Part shown: in pieces, positions 9,503 through 17,940 of the stretch
Layout: every line of letters begins with the position of its first letter
How positions within the stretch are numbered: position 1 is the stretch's first letter
Source of the DNA: Sulfurimicrobium lacus
GTDB lineage: Bacteria > Pseudomonadota > Gammaproteobacteria > Burkholderiales > Sulfuricellaceae
Direction: 5' to 3'
DNA length: 64,000 nucleotides
NCBI RefSeq assembly: GCF_011764585.1
Contig: NZ_AP022853.1
Coordinates: 727,501-791,500, forward strand
Made by a program: the position numbers and the translations under genes
The notes under the pieces: generated by a model
Seen by the model: the letters and a program-made list of their open reading frames with translations, nothing else
What the model was told of the DNA's origin: nothing
The model's database searches: none

Positions 9503-10396
9503 ATGATGAAGAAAATCTTAATAGCATTTGCTGCTCTGATCTGGGCGCCGCTCGCCTTCGCCATTACGCCGTATGTTTCCGGCGACAAAGTGGGTGGCGG
9601 TGACGTTAACGCCGTGATGGGTCAGGTCGAGAAAAAACTGACCGCTGAAGGTTTCACCGTGGTGGGCAAGTATTCGCCCAAGGGCGTGAGCCAATATGGC
9701 GTGGTGGTGGTGACGGACAAAGGCATTCTGGATGCTGTCCGCAACCTCGGCGGTGCGACAATCGTGGGTGCTGCCATTCGCGTGGGTGTGAAAGCCGACG
9801 GTACCGTCAGCTACATGAATCCCGAATACTGGTACCGTGCGTTTTTCCGCAAGCAGTATAGTTCCGCCGAGCCGGCAGTGAAGGCGCTGGAAGTCAAATT
9901 GCAGAAGTCGCTGGGCGCCGGCAAGGGTTTTGGCGGGGACGAGTCCGCAGGGGATCTGCCGAATTACCACTACATGGTGGGCATGGAGCGTTTCGAGTCC
10001 AACAAGAACGAGCTGAAGAGCTATGCCAGCTTCGAGGCCGCGGTGAAGGCGATTCAGGACAACCTGGCAAAAGGCACCAACAAGACTTCCAAAGTTTACG
10101 AGATCGTGATGGCGGACAAGAAAATTGCCGTGTTCGGTGTCGCCATGAACGACCCCAAGACCGGCGAAGGCGTCTGGCTGAACAAGATCGGTGTCGACCA
10201 TATTGCCGCGCAGCCGTATGAAATCTACGTGGTCGGTGGCAAGGCAAGTGCTTTGTATGGCCGCTACCGTATCGCGCTGGGCTGGCCCACGCTCGGCATG
10301 GGGACTTTCATGAAGATCAGCGATTCTCCGGATGAAATCCTGGAAACGTTGACCGGCGTTGCTGGTGGCACCTACGAGAAGTCCAGCGCGTTCTGA
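9503..10396 (+). CDS. Exported protein of unknown function between two FadL-like genes
   Basis: A 297-aa protein with a clear signal peptide (MMKKILIAFAALIWAPLAFA, about 20 residues) and a soluble mature part, so it is probably periplasmic. I do not recognise the family with confidence. The segment around residues 30-75 (VMGQVEKKLTAEGFTVVGKY) has the amphipathic pattern of DUF302-like domains, but this is only a resemblance. There is no lipobox and no other membrane segment. A good GGAGG site precedes the start (TTTTTTGGAGGAACATGATG). Its position between two FadL-like barrel genes suggests a periplasmic partner in uptake of hydrophobic substrates (inference). Confidence 0.8.
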   Translation: MMKKILIAFAALIWAPLAFAITPYVSGDKVGGGDVNAVMGQVEKKLTAEGFTVVGKYSPKGVSQYGVVVVTDKGILDAVRNLGGATIVGAAIRVGVKADGTVSYMNPEYWYRAFFRKQYSSAEPAVKALEVKLQKSLGAGKGFGGDESAGDLPNYHYMVGMERFESNKNELKSYASFEAAVKAIQDNLAKGTNKTSKVYEIVMADKKIAVFGVAMNDPKTGEGVWLNKIGVDHIAAQPYEIYVVGGKASALYGRYRIALGWPTLGMGTFMKISDSPDEILETLTGVAGGTYEKSSAF

Positions 10397-10433
10397 TTTA
10401 TTTTTCTTCCTGCAAAGCTTGCCGGAGGAGTTC

Positions 10434-10458
10434 AAACCCCGCACACGCGGGGTTTTTT
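10434..10458 (+). terminator. Rho-independent terminator
   Basis: Stem ACCCCGC-ACAC-GCGGGGT followed by TTTTT, directly downstream of the exported protein gene. Confidence 0.88.
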
Positions 10459-10479
10459 ATTGATTGAAATGGGAATGTG

Positions 10480-11817
10480 ATGCAGTTGAGAAAGATGGTT
10501 GTGGTCCTCGCGGGTCTGGCTGTGCCGGGCGTAAGTTTTGCCACCAATGGCATGAACATGGAAGGTTATGGCCCTATCGCGCTCGGCATGGGCGGTGCAT
10601 CGATGGCATACGATAACGGCACGGCCGCGATGATGAATAACCCGGCCACGCTGGGCTTGTTGAGCGAAGGCCACCGGGTTGATCTGGCGCTCGGCTTCAT
10701 GGGGCCGAATGTGGAGGCCAGCGCCGGCGGCGCGACTGCTCATTCTTCGGCAGATGCGTTTGGCGGTCCGGCTTTTGGCTGGAGCGACAGGCACGACAAA
10801 TTGACCTACGGTGTCGGCGTGTACGGCCAGGGTGGAATGGGAACGCAATACGACCGCAATAGTTTCATGAGCGCGGGAACGGGGCTGGAAACAAGGAGCG
10901 AGTTGTCGGTTGGCCGGCTGCTTTTTCCGCTCACTTATAATGTAACGCCCGACCTGGTGGTCGGCGGTTCATTCGATTTCGTGTGGGCCGGTCTGGACCT
11001 GAAAATGGCCATGACTACAGCACAGATGGGGGCGATGAGCGCGGCGGGAAACCTTTCTCTCAGTCCCAATGCCAGCGCGGGACTCGGCGCGTACTTTGGT
11101 TGCGGCACGTGCCAGGGATATTTCGATTTCTCGAACGGCAGTCCCTTTACCGGTAAAGCTCAGGCGACTGGGTACGCCGGCAAGCTCGGATTCGTCTATA
11201 AGGTGAACCCGCAGTTTTCCGTCGGAGCCTCTTATCACTCGGTGACACAGCTAGGCGACCTGGAAACCGATGGCGCCAAAGTGTCCATGATTGACAATGG
11301 CAATGCGGCAGGGGGCTCCACGACGCTGACAGGCAAGATCAAGGTCATCAACTTCCAGTGGCCGGAAACCTATGGCGTCGGCGTGGCCTACCAGGCAAAC
11401 GACAAACTGATGCTGGTCATGGATTACAAGCGCATTAACTGGTCGAAGGTCATGAAGGATTTTCATATGACCTTTAGCAGTGCAGGCGATGTGTCCCTGG
11501 ATATGCGGCTGCCGCAGAACTGGGTGGATCAGGATGTGTTCATGGCGGGCTTTTCCTACCAGGCGAGCGATGCGTTGGTGCTGCGCGCGGGCGTAAACGT
11601 GGCGAACAACCCGGTGCCGGATTTCGACATGCATCCCCTGTTCCCGGCCATCATCAAAAATCACGTGACTGCAGGCTTCGGCTACCGCTACAGCAAGGCA
11701 TCGACTATCGACTTTGCTTATAGCTACGCCCCGGAAGTGACCGTAACCAACGGGAGCGGCATTGCCGTGAGCCACAGTCAGAACAATATGCAGTTCATCT
11801 ATAGCTTCCGATACTGA
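10480..11817 (+). CDS. OmpP1/FadL family outer-membrane transporter (second copy)
   Basis: Second FadL-type barrel of about 445 aa with signal peptide MQLRKMVVVLAGLAVPGVSFA and mature start TNGMNMEGYGPIALGMGGAS, again with MNNPATLGLL near residue 50. The C-terminus ends FIYSFRY, an outer-membrane barrel signature. A GTG directly precedes the ATG at 10480; I prefer the ATG. The loop around residues 190-225 contains a Cys pair (YFGCGTCQGYF) that the first copy lacks at that place. It is paralogous to 8086-9417 but clearly diverged, so this is an old duplication or independent acquisition rather than a recent tandem copy. Confidence 0.9.
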   Translation: MQLRKMVVVLAGLAVPGVSFATNGMNMEGYGPIALGMGGASMAYDNGTAAMMNNPATLGLLSEGHRVDLALGFMGPNVEASAGGATAHSSADAFGGPAFGWSDRHDKLTYGVGVYGQGGMGTQYDRNSFMSAGTGLETRSELSVGRLLFPLTYNVTPDLVVGGSFDFVWAGLDLKMAMTTAQMGAMSAAGNLSLSPNASAGLGAYFGCGTCQGYFDFSNGSPFTGKAQATGYAGKLGFVYKVNPQFSVGASYHSVTQLGDLETDGAKVSMIDNGNAAGGSTTLTGKIKVINFQWPETYGVGVAYQANDKLMLVMDYKRINWSKVMKDFHMTFSSAGDVSLDMRLPQNWVDQDVFMAGFSYQASDALVLRAGVNVANNPVPDFDMHPLFPAIIKNHVTAGFGYRYSKASTIDFAYSYAPEVTVTNGSGIAVSHSQNNMQFIYSFRY

Positions 11818-11838
11818 TCGCCATCGATTGCACCTGAA

Positions 11839-11862
11839 ACCGGCCAAATGGCCGGTTTTTTT
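11839..11862 (+). terminator. Rho-independent terminator after second FadL-like gene
   Basis: Stem ACCGGCC-AAAT-GGCCGGT followed by a run of T residues, 21 nt after the stop codon. Confidence 0.9.
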
Positions 11863-12147
11863 ATGATGTGCCGAAATTACGCTTGACAGGCTGTTTATTC
11901 ACACCCCCGAATAAATGCCATTTGTCATTTTTCAATGCACGTTGTTCTGGTGCGTGTGATTTGTAACATATTGTAAATAAAAGATAAATAAATCGTTCAT
12001 TTGCTGTGCTGCACAATAAAGTCCTGTTGGCTCAATGGGGTTATGTGCGTTATTGGGCAGCTATGCACAGAGTTATCCACAGGAATTGTGAGTAACAAAA
12101 TAAGTCTTTTTAATTGATGAGCTTGGGGCGGATTTCGCAAATAAGCT
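11863..12147. other. A/T-rich intergenic region between convergent genes
   Basis: The 285-bp region has no gene. It is clearly more A/T-rich than its surroundings (for example GTAAATAAAAGATAAATAAA near 11972-11991) and contains a DnaA-box pair described separately. The flanking genes converge here, so no promoter is needed for either. Confidence 0.6.
12061..12081 (+). promoter_or_regulatory. DnaA-box-like pair
   Basis: TTATCCACA at 12073-12081 is an exact match to the DnaA box consensus TTATNCACA. CTATGCACA at 12061-12069 differs at one position. They are 12 bp apart in the same orientation, next to an A/T-rich stretch. The location, between a FadL-like gene and hrpA, is not a usual oriC neighbourhood. 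Confidence 0.5.
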
Positions 12148-15100
12148 TTAATGTTTGGCGCTAACTTGGCGAATTGTGTTTTCCCATTGTTTTTCCAGCC
12201 TTTTCGTCGATATGGGCTGAATGGTTTTAAGTTCCTGCGCGAATAGCGAAACCCGCAGTTCCTCGATCATCCAGCGGTAATCGCTCAGTTCCGGGCTTGG
12301 CGTTGCGCCGCGCTTCTCCAGTTGCAGCATGGCGTCCAGATAGCGCCGCCAGAAAGGAGCCAGTTCAGCCTGCAACTGGCTATCGCGGTTAGCCGCGTGC
12401 GGGAGTTTGTCGAGGCGTAGTGCCATGGCTTTGAGGTAGCGGGGGTAATGGCGTAGCCAGTTCATGGGCGTTTGGGCCAGAAAGCCCAGATAGACGAGCT
12501 GGCCGAGCTGCTCCTTCATATCGCTGATGGCCGAGGGTGAGACTTTGGCTGCCTGAAGTTTCTGGGCGACGGCGTGGTATTCGGCCAGGATATCCGCGAC
12601 AAGTTTGCATGTCTGGTTGGTTGTGCTGACCAGCAGGGGGCGGGATTCATCACGGCGCTGGGCAAATTGTGCTGCGGTGTGGACCACCGGTTTGTCGCCG
12701 ATCAGGACGTGCTCGGCGATGGCATGTTGCAAGTCACGTTTCAGTTCGTCACATGTGCCGATCGGCAGGTAGTGAAGGCACGTTGCCTTATTTATCGGCA
12801 GCGATTTTTCCAGAAAGCGCGCCTGCTCCGGCAGCTGCAACAGCAGCAGGCGCGCCAGCCCCATTCGCATGGCTAGCTCTGCCTTTGCGGGCGTGTCGAA
12901 CAAGCGCAGGGCTACACCGCCTTCCTGGTCCACCAGTGCCGGATAGCCGACAAGCGTCTGTGCGTGGCGCTGGAATTCCACCTTGTCCGGAAGGTCGCCG
13001 AAGTCCCAAGCGGTGATCCCGTCGCGCTCGAAGTCGGATGTCAGGGCGGCGCCAAAACTTTGTTCTGCCTGGCCGCCTAGTTCGCTACGCAGTTTTTCCA
13101 GGTCCCGGCTGCTGGCGAGTTCGCGATTGTCTCCATCGATGACGCGAAAGTTCATGCGAAGATGCTCGGGAACGGTGTCGTTTGCCCATGCTTCCGCCGG
13201 GATGTCGATGCCCTTGGCGGCTTTGATGAAGAACCCCAGGTCTCGGGTCAGTGGTCGATCAGCAGGATTAAGCTTGCCCAGTGCCGCAGTGACGAACTCC
13301 GGTACCGGTACGCAGGCACTGCGCAACTTGTGCGGCAGGCCGCGAATGAACCACGTTATTTTCTCCCGCAGCAGACCGGGCACCAGCCATTCGCACCGAG
13401 CGGCGCTGATCTGGTTGAGCGCGGCAAGGGGAATGGTGATCGTCACGCCGTCCAGCGGGTGTCCGTGCTCGAAGCGATAGGTCAGCGGGTATTCGCCGCC
13501 GCTGAGCTGAAGCGAGGGCGGGAACAGGTCTTCCGTGACGTGCCCTGCCTCATGGCGCATCAGCTGTTCGCGCGTCAGAAAAAGCCGGCGTGGGTTGCTG
13601 CGTTCCGCCTCGCGGCGCCATTTGTCGAATGCCGCGCCGTTGTGGATGCCTTGCGGAATCAGCTGGTCGTAGAAGTCGAAAATACGTTGTTCGTCTACCA
13701 GAATGTCCTGGCGCCGCGCCTTGTGCTCCAGTTCCTCGATGTCTTCAACCAGCTTACGGTTGTGCTTGAAAAATGGGGCGTTGGAAACATACTCCCCTTC
13801 GACCAGGGCGGCACGGATAAAAATTCCGCGCGCTTCCGTTGGGCTGATGGGGCCGTAATGAACTTTGCGCTTGGGCTCGATCACCAGGCCGTAGAGCGTC
13901 ACCCGTTCGTAGGCGGATACCCGTGACGCCTTCTTTTCCCAGTGCGGGTCGAAATAGTTGCGCTTGATGAGGTGACCCGCCAGCGGCTCGATCCACTCCG
14001 GCTCGATGCGGGCCAGGGTGCGGCCATAGAGGCGCGTGGTCTCGGTAAGTTCACCGGCCATCAGCCATTTGGGGCCAGCCCCGCCGGTTTTTTCTTTGCT
14101 GGCGGAGCTGGGTTTGAACAGCACCGATCCGGGAAAAATGGAGAACTTGATGCCGCGCGCGCCGAGATATTCGCGCCCTTCGCTTTTCAGCCCGATATTG
14201 CCCAGCAGACCGGCGAGCAGGGCGCGATGGATCTGGGCGTAATCCGCTTCGATCTCGTTGGGGCGCATGCCCATTTCCTTGACCATCACCGCGAGCTGGC
14301 CGTGAACGTCGCGCCATTCGCGCATGCGCATGGCCGAAAGAAAGTTGTCGTAACAGTGTTGTGTTAGCTTGCGGTTGGATTTCTTGTGAACCAGCGCTTC
14401 ATCGTAGAAGCGCCACAGCTTGATGAAGCCGAGAAAGTCCGAGCGCTCGTCCTGGAAACGACGGTGCGCGGTATCGGCGGCCTCCTGGGCAGCCAGTGGC
14501 CGTTCGCGGGGATCTTGCACGGTAAGCGCGGAAGCGATGACGAGTGCCTCGCTGAGGCTGTTCTCCTGGTGCGCCGCTAGGATCATGCGCGCGATGCGCG
14601 GGTCGATGGGGAGCTGGGCCAGCTGCTTGCCGAGCGGAGTAAGGGTGCGCGCCTCGTCCACCGCACCCAGTTCTTCCAGCAGCTGGAATCCGTCGGAAAT
14701 GGCGCGGGGGTCGGGTGCTTCGAGGAAGGGAAAGTCTTCCACCGCACCCAGGCCGAGTGCCTGCATGCGCAGGATCACGGCCGCCAGGTTGCTGCGGCGG
14801 ATTTCCGGGTCGGTGAAGGCGGGGCGGGTGTTGAAATCCTCCTCGTCGTAGAGGCGGATGCAGATGCCGCTGGCGACCCGGCCGCAGCGCCCCGCGCGCT
14901 GGGAAGCGGAGGCGCGCGATATTTTCTCCACCTGTAGCCGTTCCACCTTGGCCCGTACACTGTAGCGGCGAATGCGTGCGTAGCCGGGATCGATCACGTA
15001 GCGGATGCCTGGTACGGTGAGGGATGTTTCCGCCACGTTGGTCGCCAGCACGATGCGTCGTCCGCCGCCGGGCTTGAAGACGCGGTCCTGCTCGGCGTTG

Positions 15101-16071
15101 GAGAGGCGCGAATAGAGCGGCAGAATTTCCGCTCCTGGCGGATGGTGCTTGCGCAAGGCTTCCGCGACCTCGCGAATTTCTCGCTCGCCGGGAAGAAAAA
15201 TGAGGATGTCGCCGCCATGTCCGGCAATCTCGTCCACCGCATGGAGTATGGCAACCTCAAGGTCGGCCTCGCTGCCGTTTTCTTCTTCCGCAAGCGGGCG
15301 GTAGCGCATTTCCACCGGGTACATGCGTCCCGACACTTCGATCACCGGCGCGCCGTCGAAGTGGCGCGAGAAGCGCTCGGCATCGATGGTCGCGGAAGTG
15401 ATGATGACTTTAAGGTCGGGGCGGCGCGGCAGGATGCGCTTGAGATAGCCCAACAGGAAATCGATGTTGAGGCTGCGTTCGTGCGCCTCGTCGATGATCA
15501 GCGTGTCGTAGGCGTCGAGGAAGCGGTCGCCCTGGGTTTCCGCCAGCAGGATGCCGTCGGTCATGACCTTGATGTAATTGTTTTCGCTTACCCGGTCGTG
15601 GAAGCGCACCTGGTAGCCCACGGCCTGGCCAAGCTCGCTTTTGAGTTCCGCGGAGATGCGTGCCGCCACGCTGCGCGCCGCGATGCGCCTGGGCTGGGTA
15701 TGGCCGATCAGACCGGCTGCGCCGCGTTTCAGGTCGAGGCAGATTTGCGGCAGCTGGGTGGTCTTTCCGGAACCGGTTTCGCCGCACACGATGACGACCT
15801 GGTTGGCCGCAATCGCTGCCGCTATGTCATGGCGTTTTTCGTTTACCGGAAGTTCGGCGGCGAAGGTCGGGGTCGGAATGCGCTCCAGCCGGCTGGCTCG
15901 TCTTGCCGCAGAGGCGCGGATGCGCGCGCCGAGGTCGGCCAGGGCGGCTTCCGGCGCCTTGCCGCTGCGCAGTGCGTTTTCGATTTTGTTGAGCTCGCGC
16001 ACGAAACGGTGCCGGTCGCGCTGCATGCAATTTGCGATGTCGAGGGAAAGGGCGCGGAAGTTGGAGGGCAC
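12148..16071 (-). CDS. hrpA: ATP-dependent RNA helicase HrpA (DEAH box)
   Basis: Very large DEAH-box helicase (1307 aa), the usual HrpA size. It is known in E. coli for mRNA processing and rescue of stalled ribosomes. Order seen: N-terminal region (1-75), RecA-like domain 1 with Walker A GETGSGKTTQLPQ (about 96) and the DEAH box in LIIDEAHERS with SAT in ITSATIDAERF, RecA-like domain 2 with QRAGRCGRV, the HA2 winged-helix/ratchet region, then the long C-terminal DUF3418-type half. It is monocistronic by position, with plus-strand genes on both sides. The start at 16071 (MPSNFRALSLDIANCMQRDR) fits the family. Confidence 0.95.
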   Translation of the reverse strand: MPSNFRALSLDIANCMQRDRHRFVRELNKIENALRSGKAPEAALADLGARIRASAARRASRLERIPTPTFAAELPVNEKRHDIAAAIAANQVVIVCGETGSGKTTQLPQICLDLKRGAAGLIGHTQPRRIAARSVAARISAELKSELGQAVGYQVRFHDRVSENNYIKVMTDGILLAETQGDRFLDAYDTLIIDEAHERSLNIDFLLGYLKRILPRRPDLKVIITSATIDAERFSRHFDGAPVIEVSGRMYPVEMRYRPLAEEENGSEADLEVAILHAVDEIAGHGGDILIFLPGEREIREVAEALRKHHPPGAEILPLYSRLSNAEQDRVFKPGGGRRIVLATNVAETSLTVPGIRYVIDPGYARIRRYSVRAKVERLQVEKISRASASQRAGRCGRVASGICIRLYDEEDFNTRPAFTDPEIRRSNLAAVILRMQALGLGAVEDFPFLEAPDPRAISDGFQLLEELGAVDEARTLTPLGKQLAQLPIDPRIARMILAAHQENSLSEALVIASALTVQDPRERPLAAQEAADTAHRRFQDERSDFLGFIKLWRFYDEALVHKKSNRKLTQHCYDNFLSAMRMREWRDVHGQLAVMVKEMGMRPNEIEADYAQIHRALLAGLLGNIGLKSEGREYLGARGIKFSIFPGSVLFKPSSASKEKTGGAGPKWLMAGELTETTRLYGRTLARIEPEWIEPLAGHLIKRNYFDPHWEKKASRVSAYERVTLYGLVIEPKRKVHYGPISPTEARGIFIRAALVEGEYVSNAPFFKHNRKLVEDIEELEHKARRQDILVDEQRIFDFYDQLIPQGIHNGAAFDKWRREAERSNPRRLFLTREQLMRHEAGHVTEDLFPPSLQLSGGEYPLTYRFEHGHPLDGVTITIPLAALNQISAARCEWLVPGLLREKITWFIRGLPHKLRSACVPVPEFVTAALGKLNPADRPLTRDLGFFIKAAKGIDIPAEAWANDTVPEHLRMNFRVIDGDNRELASSRDLEKLRSELGGQAEQSFGAALTSDFERDGITAWDFGDLPDKVEFQRHAQTLVGYPALVDQEGGVALRLFDTPAKAELAMRMGLARLLLLQLPEQARFLEKSLPINKATCLHYLPIGTCDELKRDLQHAIAEHVLIGDKPVVHTAAQFAQRRDESRPLLVSTTNQTCKLVADILAEYHAVAQKLQAAKVSPSAISDMKEQLGQLVYLGFLAQTPMNWLRHYPRYLKAMALRLDKLPHAANRDSQLQAELAPFWRRYLDAMLQLEKRGATPSPELSDYRWMIEELRVSLFAQELKTIQPISTKRLEKQWENTIRQVSAKH

Positions 16072-16129
16072 GATGGGTAGGCTGAACGGGATCGGCGCAA
16101 TTATACATTGAACGCATTAATCCCTATTG

Positions 16130-16158
16130 TTGACTGTTTAGATCGGGTATGTTCTAAT
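16130..16158 (+). promoter_or_regulatory. Sigma70-type promoter for the TusE/DsrC-like gene
   Basis: TTGACT (16130-16135), 17-bp spacer, TCTAAT (16153-16158). It would give a leader of roughly 90 nt before the ATG at 16255. Confidence 0.6.
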
Positions 16159-16254
16159 GGCATTCATATTACTCAAGTATAGAAGTTGTACTACCTCTAG
16201 TTATTGAGGTGGTTCAAGACAAATATTCAATAACTTAATTTCAAGGAGCATAAA

Positions 16255-16548
16255 ATGGAACTTCCAGTACGCGATGGCGATGGTTATTTGGCCGACATGA
16301 ATGAATGGACCGAGGACGTTGGCCGTGCAATGGCTGAAGCTGACGGCGTCGAGTTGGACGAAGTGAAATGGAGTCACATCCTGAAAGCACGTGAATATTT
16401 CGAAGAAACCAGCTCCGTGCCGCCGATCCGGAAATTCGCCAAGTATATCGATGAAGACCAGAAGGTCATCTTCAATACCTGGATGACCGGCCCGATGAAG
16501 CCTATTACCAAGTACGGCGGTCTGCCCAAGCCAACCGGCTGTGTATAA
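16255..16548 (+). CDS. TusE/DsrC/DsvC family sulfur-relay protein (single C-terminal Cys)
   Basis: A 97-aa cytoplasmic sulfur carrier. The ending KYGGLPKPTGCV is the DsrC/TusE arm with the conserved penultimate cysteine. The second arm cysteine that defines true DsrC, about ten residues upstream, is absent, so this is TusE-like or a DsrC-like paralogue. TusE passes persulfide sulfur to MnmA for tRNA 2-thiolation; DsrC-like proteins act in sulfur oxidation. It has its own promoter, an AAGGAG ribosome site and its own terminator, so it is monocistronic. In a sulfide-oxidizing background a role in sulfur oxidation is possible, but the sequence does not decide. Confidence 0.92.
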   Translation: MELPVRDGDGYLADMNEWTEDVGRAMAEADGVELDEVKWSHILKAREYFEETSSVPPIRKFAKYIDEDQKVIFNTWMTGPMKPITKYGGLPKPTGCV

Positions 16549-16568
16549 GCCCTGATCCTGTTGTCAAC

Positions 16569-16610
16569 AAAGGCCCGGCAGTGTTGCGCATTGCCGGGCC
16601 TTTGGTTTTT
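16569..16610 (+). terminator. Rho-independent terminator after the TusE/DsrC-like gene
   Basis: Twelve-base arms AAAGGCCCGGCA / TGCCGGGCCTTT (16569-16603) followed by GGTTTTTTG. Confidence 0.9.
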
Positions 16611-16653
16611 TGCTATAGAATAGGCTCCTGAACCAAATGGAAGAGCCGAGCAA

Positions 16654-17004
16654 ATGATTACCATCGAACACCACGACCACATCGTCAAAGTTTCCGTATT
16701 CGGCGAATTCACGCTTGCCGACTACAAACAGCTGGAAGATGCAGTGGTCTATGAAATGAAATTCAAGGGCAAGGTCAACCTGCTGATGGATTTGCGCGAC
16801 ATGGCCGACTTCACTCTCGATGTGGCTTGGGAAGATGCGCGTTTCAACTGGCAGCACGTCCATGATTTCCAGAAAATTGCGGTGGTCGCCAGTGGCCGCC
16901 TGGTAGCTTGGAGTGCATGGCTGGCGCGGGCCTTTTCGGATGCCGAAATTCAGATTTTCGAAAATTATGACCTGGCCAGCGACTGGATCGAGGCCGGCGC
17001 CTGA
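16654..17004 (+). CDS. SpoIIAA-like (STAS-fold) protein
   Basis: A 116-aa soluble protein. The pattern of an N-terminal beta-strand pair (MITIEHHDHIVKVSVFGEFT), the phrase NLLMDLRDMADFTLDVAWEDARF and the C-terminal WLARAFSDAEIQIFENYDLASDWI is typical of the SpoIIAA-like family (PF11964 type). Its members have a STAS-like fold and mostly unknown function. No phosphorylatable anti-sigma-antagonist serine motif is obvious. It lies alone between a terminator and the Bax-inhibitor gene. Confidence 0.8.
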   Translation: MITIEHHDHIVKVSVFGEFTLADYKQLEDAVVYEMKFKGKVNLLMDLRDMADFTLDVAWEDARFNWQHVHDFQKIAVVASGRLVAWSAWLARAFSDAEIQIFENYDLASDWIEAGA

Positions 17005-17081
17005 CAGATTGAAACTTTAGACTGCCTTCTGCAGTCTTAAATTGGCATGAATTGTCTGTTTCTCACCAAGGAGAGTGTCTG

Positions 17082-17771
17082 ATGCAACCCGAATTACAAA
17101 TAAGCAGCCAAGCGGCGGGATTATCGCTATCCACCCACAAGGTGTTGCGCAATACCTACATGTTGCTCGGCCTGACCATGATTCCTACGGTTATCGGCGC
17201 GCTGATCGGCATGAGCATGAATTTTTCTTTCATGGCGCAAAGCCCGATTCTGGGCATGGTGGTCATGCTTGCGGTCATGTTTGGCCTGTTCTGGGGTATT
17301 TCCAAAAACCGTGACAGCGGCGTGGGCGTGGCCTTGCTGCTGGCGCTGACATTCTTCATGGGGATGATGCTGGGACCGATCCTGCAAGTGGCGCTGCACC
17401 TGAAAAACGGTGCACAGCTGGTGGGTCTGGCGGCAGGTGGTACGGGTGTGATTTTCTTCGCGCTGGCTTCCTATGCCACGGTTTCAAAGAAGGATTTCAG
17501 CTTCCTCGGCAATTTCCTTTTCGTCGGCCTGATCCTGTTGATCCTCGCTTCCCTGGCCAATATGTTCTTCCAGGTTCCGGCGGCTGCGCTGGCAATTTCC
17601 TCGGTTGCCGTGCTGATCTTTTCCGGCTTTATCCTGTTTGATGTGAGCCGCATCGTGCAGGGCGGCGAGACCAACTACATCATGGCTACGCTGGCGCTTT
17701 ATCTGGATATTTACAACCTGTTCGTCAACCTGTTGCAACTGCTGATGGCGTTGAGCGGCGAGCGGGACTAG
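17082..17771 (+). CDS. Bax inhibitor-1 / YccA family integral membrane protein
   Basis: A 229-aa inner-membrane protein with about seven hydrophobic segments and the family phrases LRNTYMLLGLTMIPTVIGAL near the N-terminus and GFILFDVSRIVQGGETNYIMATLALYLDIYNLFVNLLQLL at the end (quoted here in description only: the FDVSRIV and LYLDIYNLF blocks). E. coli YccA, a relative, modulates FtsH proteolysis; YbhL/YetJ relatives conduct calcium. The ATG at 17082 is preceded by AAGGAGA at a good distance. A start 30 nt earlier would add ten unlikely residues. A strong bidirectional terminator follows. Confidence 0.9.
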   Translation: MQPELQISSQAAGLSLSTHKVLRNTYMLLGLTMIPTVIGALIGMSMNFSFMAQSPILGMVVMLAVMFGLFWGISKNRDSGVGVALLLALTFFMGMMLGPILQVALHLKNGAQLVGLAAGGTGVIFFALASYATVSKKDFSFLGNFLFVGLILLILASLANMFFQVPAAALAISSVAVLIFSGFILFDVSRIVQGGETNYIMATLALYLDIYNLFVNLLQLLMALSGERD

Positions 17772-17784
17772 TCAGAGTTCTCAA

Positions 17785-17822
17785 ACGTTAAAAAGGGCAG
17801 CCTAGGCTACCCTTTTTAACGT
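17785..17822. terminator. Bidirectional terminator between the BI-1 gene and proB
   Basis: Arms ACGTTAAAAAGGG and CCCTTTTTAACGT are perfect complements, with an inner AGCC-TA-GGCT stem. The A and T runs on the two sides allow function in both directions, which suits the convergent genes here. Confidence 0.85.
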
Positions 17823-17841
17823 GCTAACGGATTTGAGCTAA

Positions 17842-17940
17842 AGCAAAACCAGATTGTGGTTCCGGCATATCATTGACTGCGTCAATGTGAGCCTGGACCG
17901 CAATCTGGTCCTGCTAAAGCAGGACTAGATTGTCACGGTG
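17842..17940 (-). repeat. Triple repeat of the proB 3' end in alternating orientation
   Basis: Three related segments are seen: A at 17842-17866 (same orientation as proB), B at 17891-17915 (inverted) and C at 17918-17940 (the 3' end of proB coding sequence and what precedes it). A and the reverse complement of B agree at 20 of 25 positions. B and C agree at 14 of their first 15 positions. In the minus-strand transcript C pairs with B across a 2-nt gap, or B pairs with A around an internal ATTGAC-TGC-GTCAAT stem. Segment A, read like proB, even encodes NLVLL and a stop as proB does. Confidence 0.75.

Noticed and set aside
8047-9588. A 513-codon open frame antisense to the first FadL-like gene
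   Set aside because: The plus-strand barrel has a signal peptide, family motifs and a proper terminator; the antisense frame has none.
11960-12081. Chromosomal replication origin
   Set aside because: Only one exact and one near DnaA box, and no dnaA, dnaN, gyrB or rpmH nearby. An isolated DnaA site or chance is more likely.
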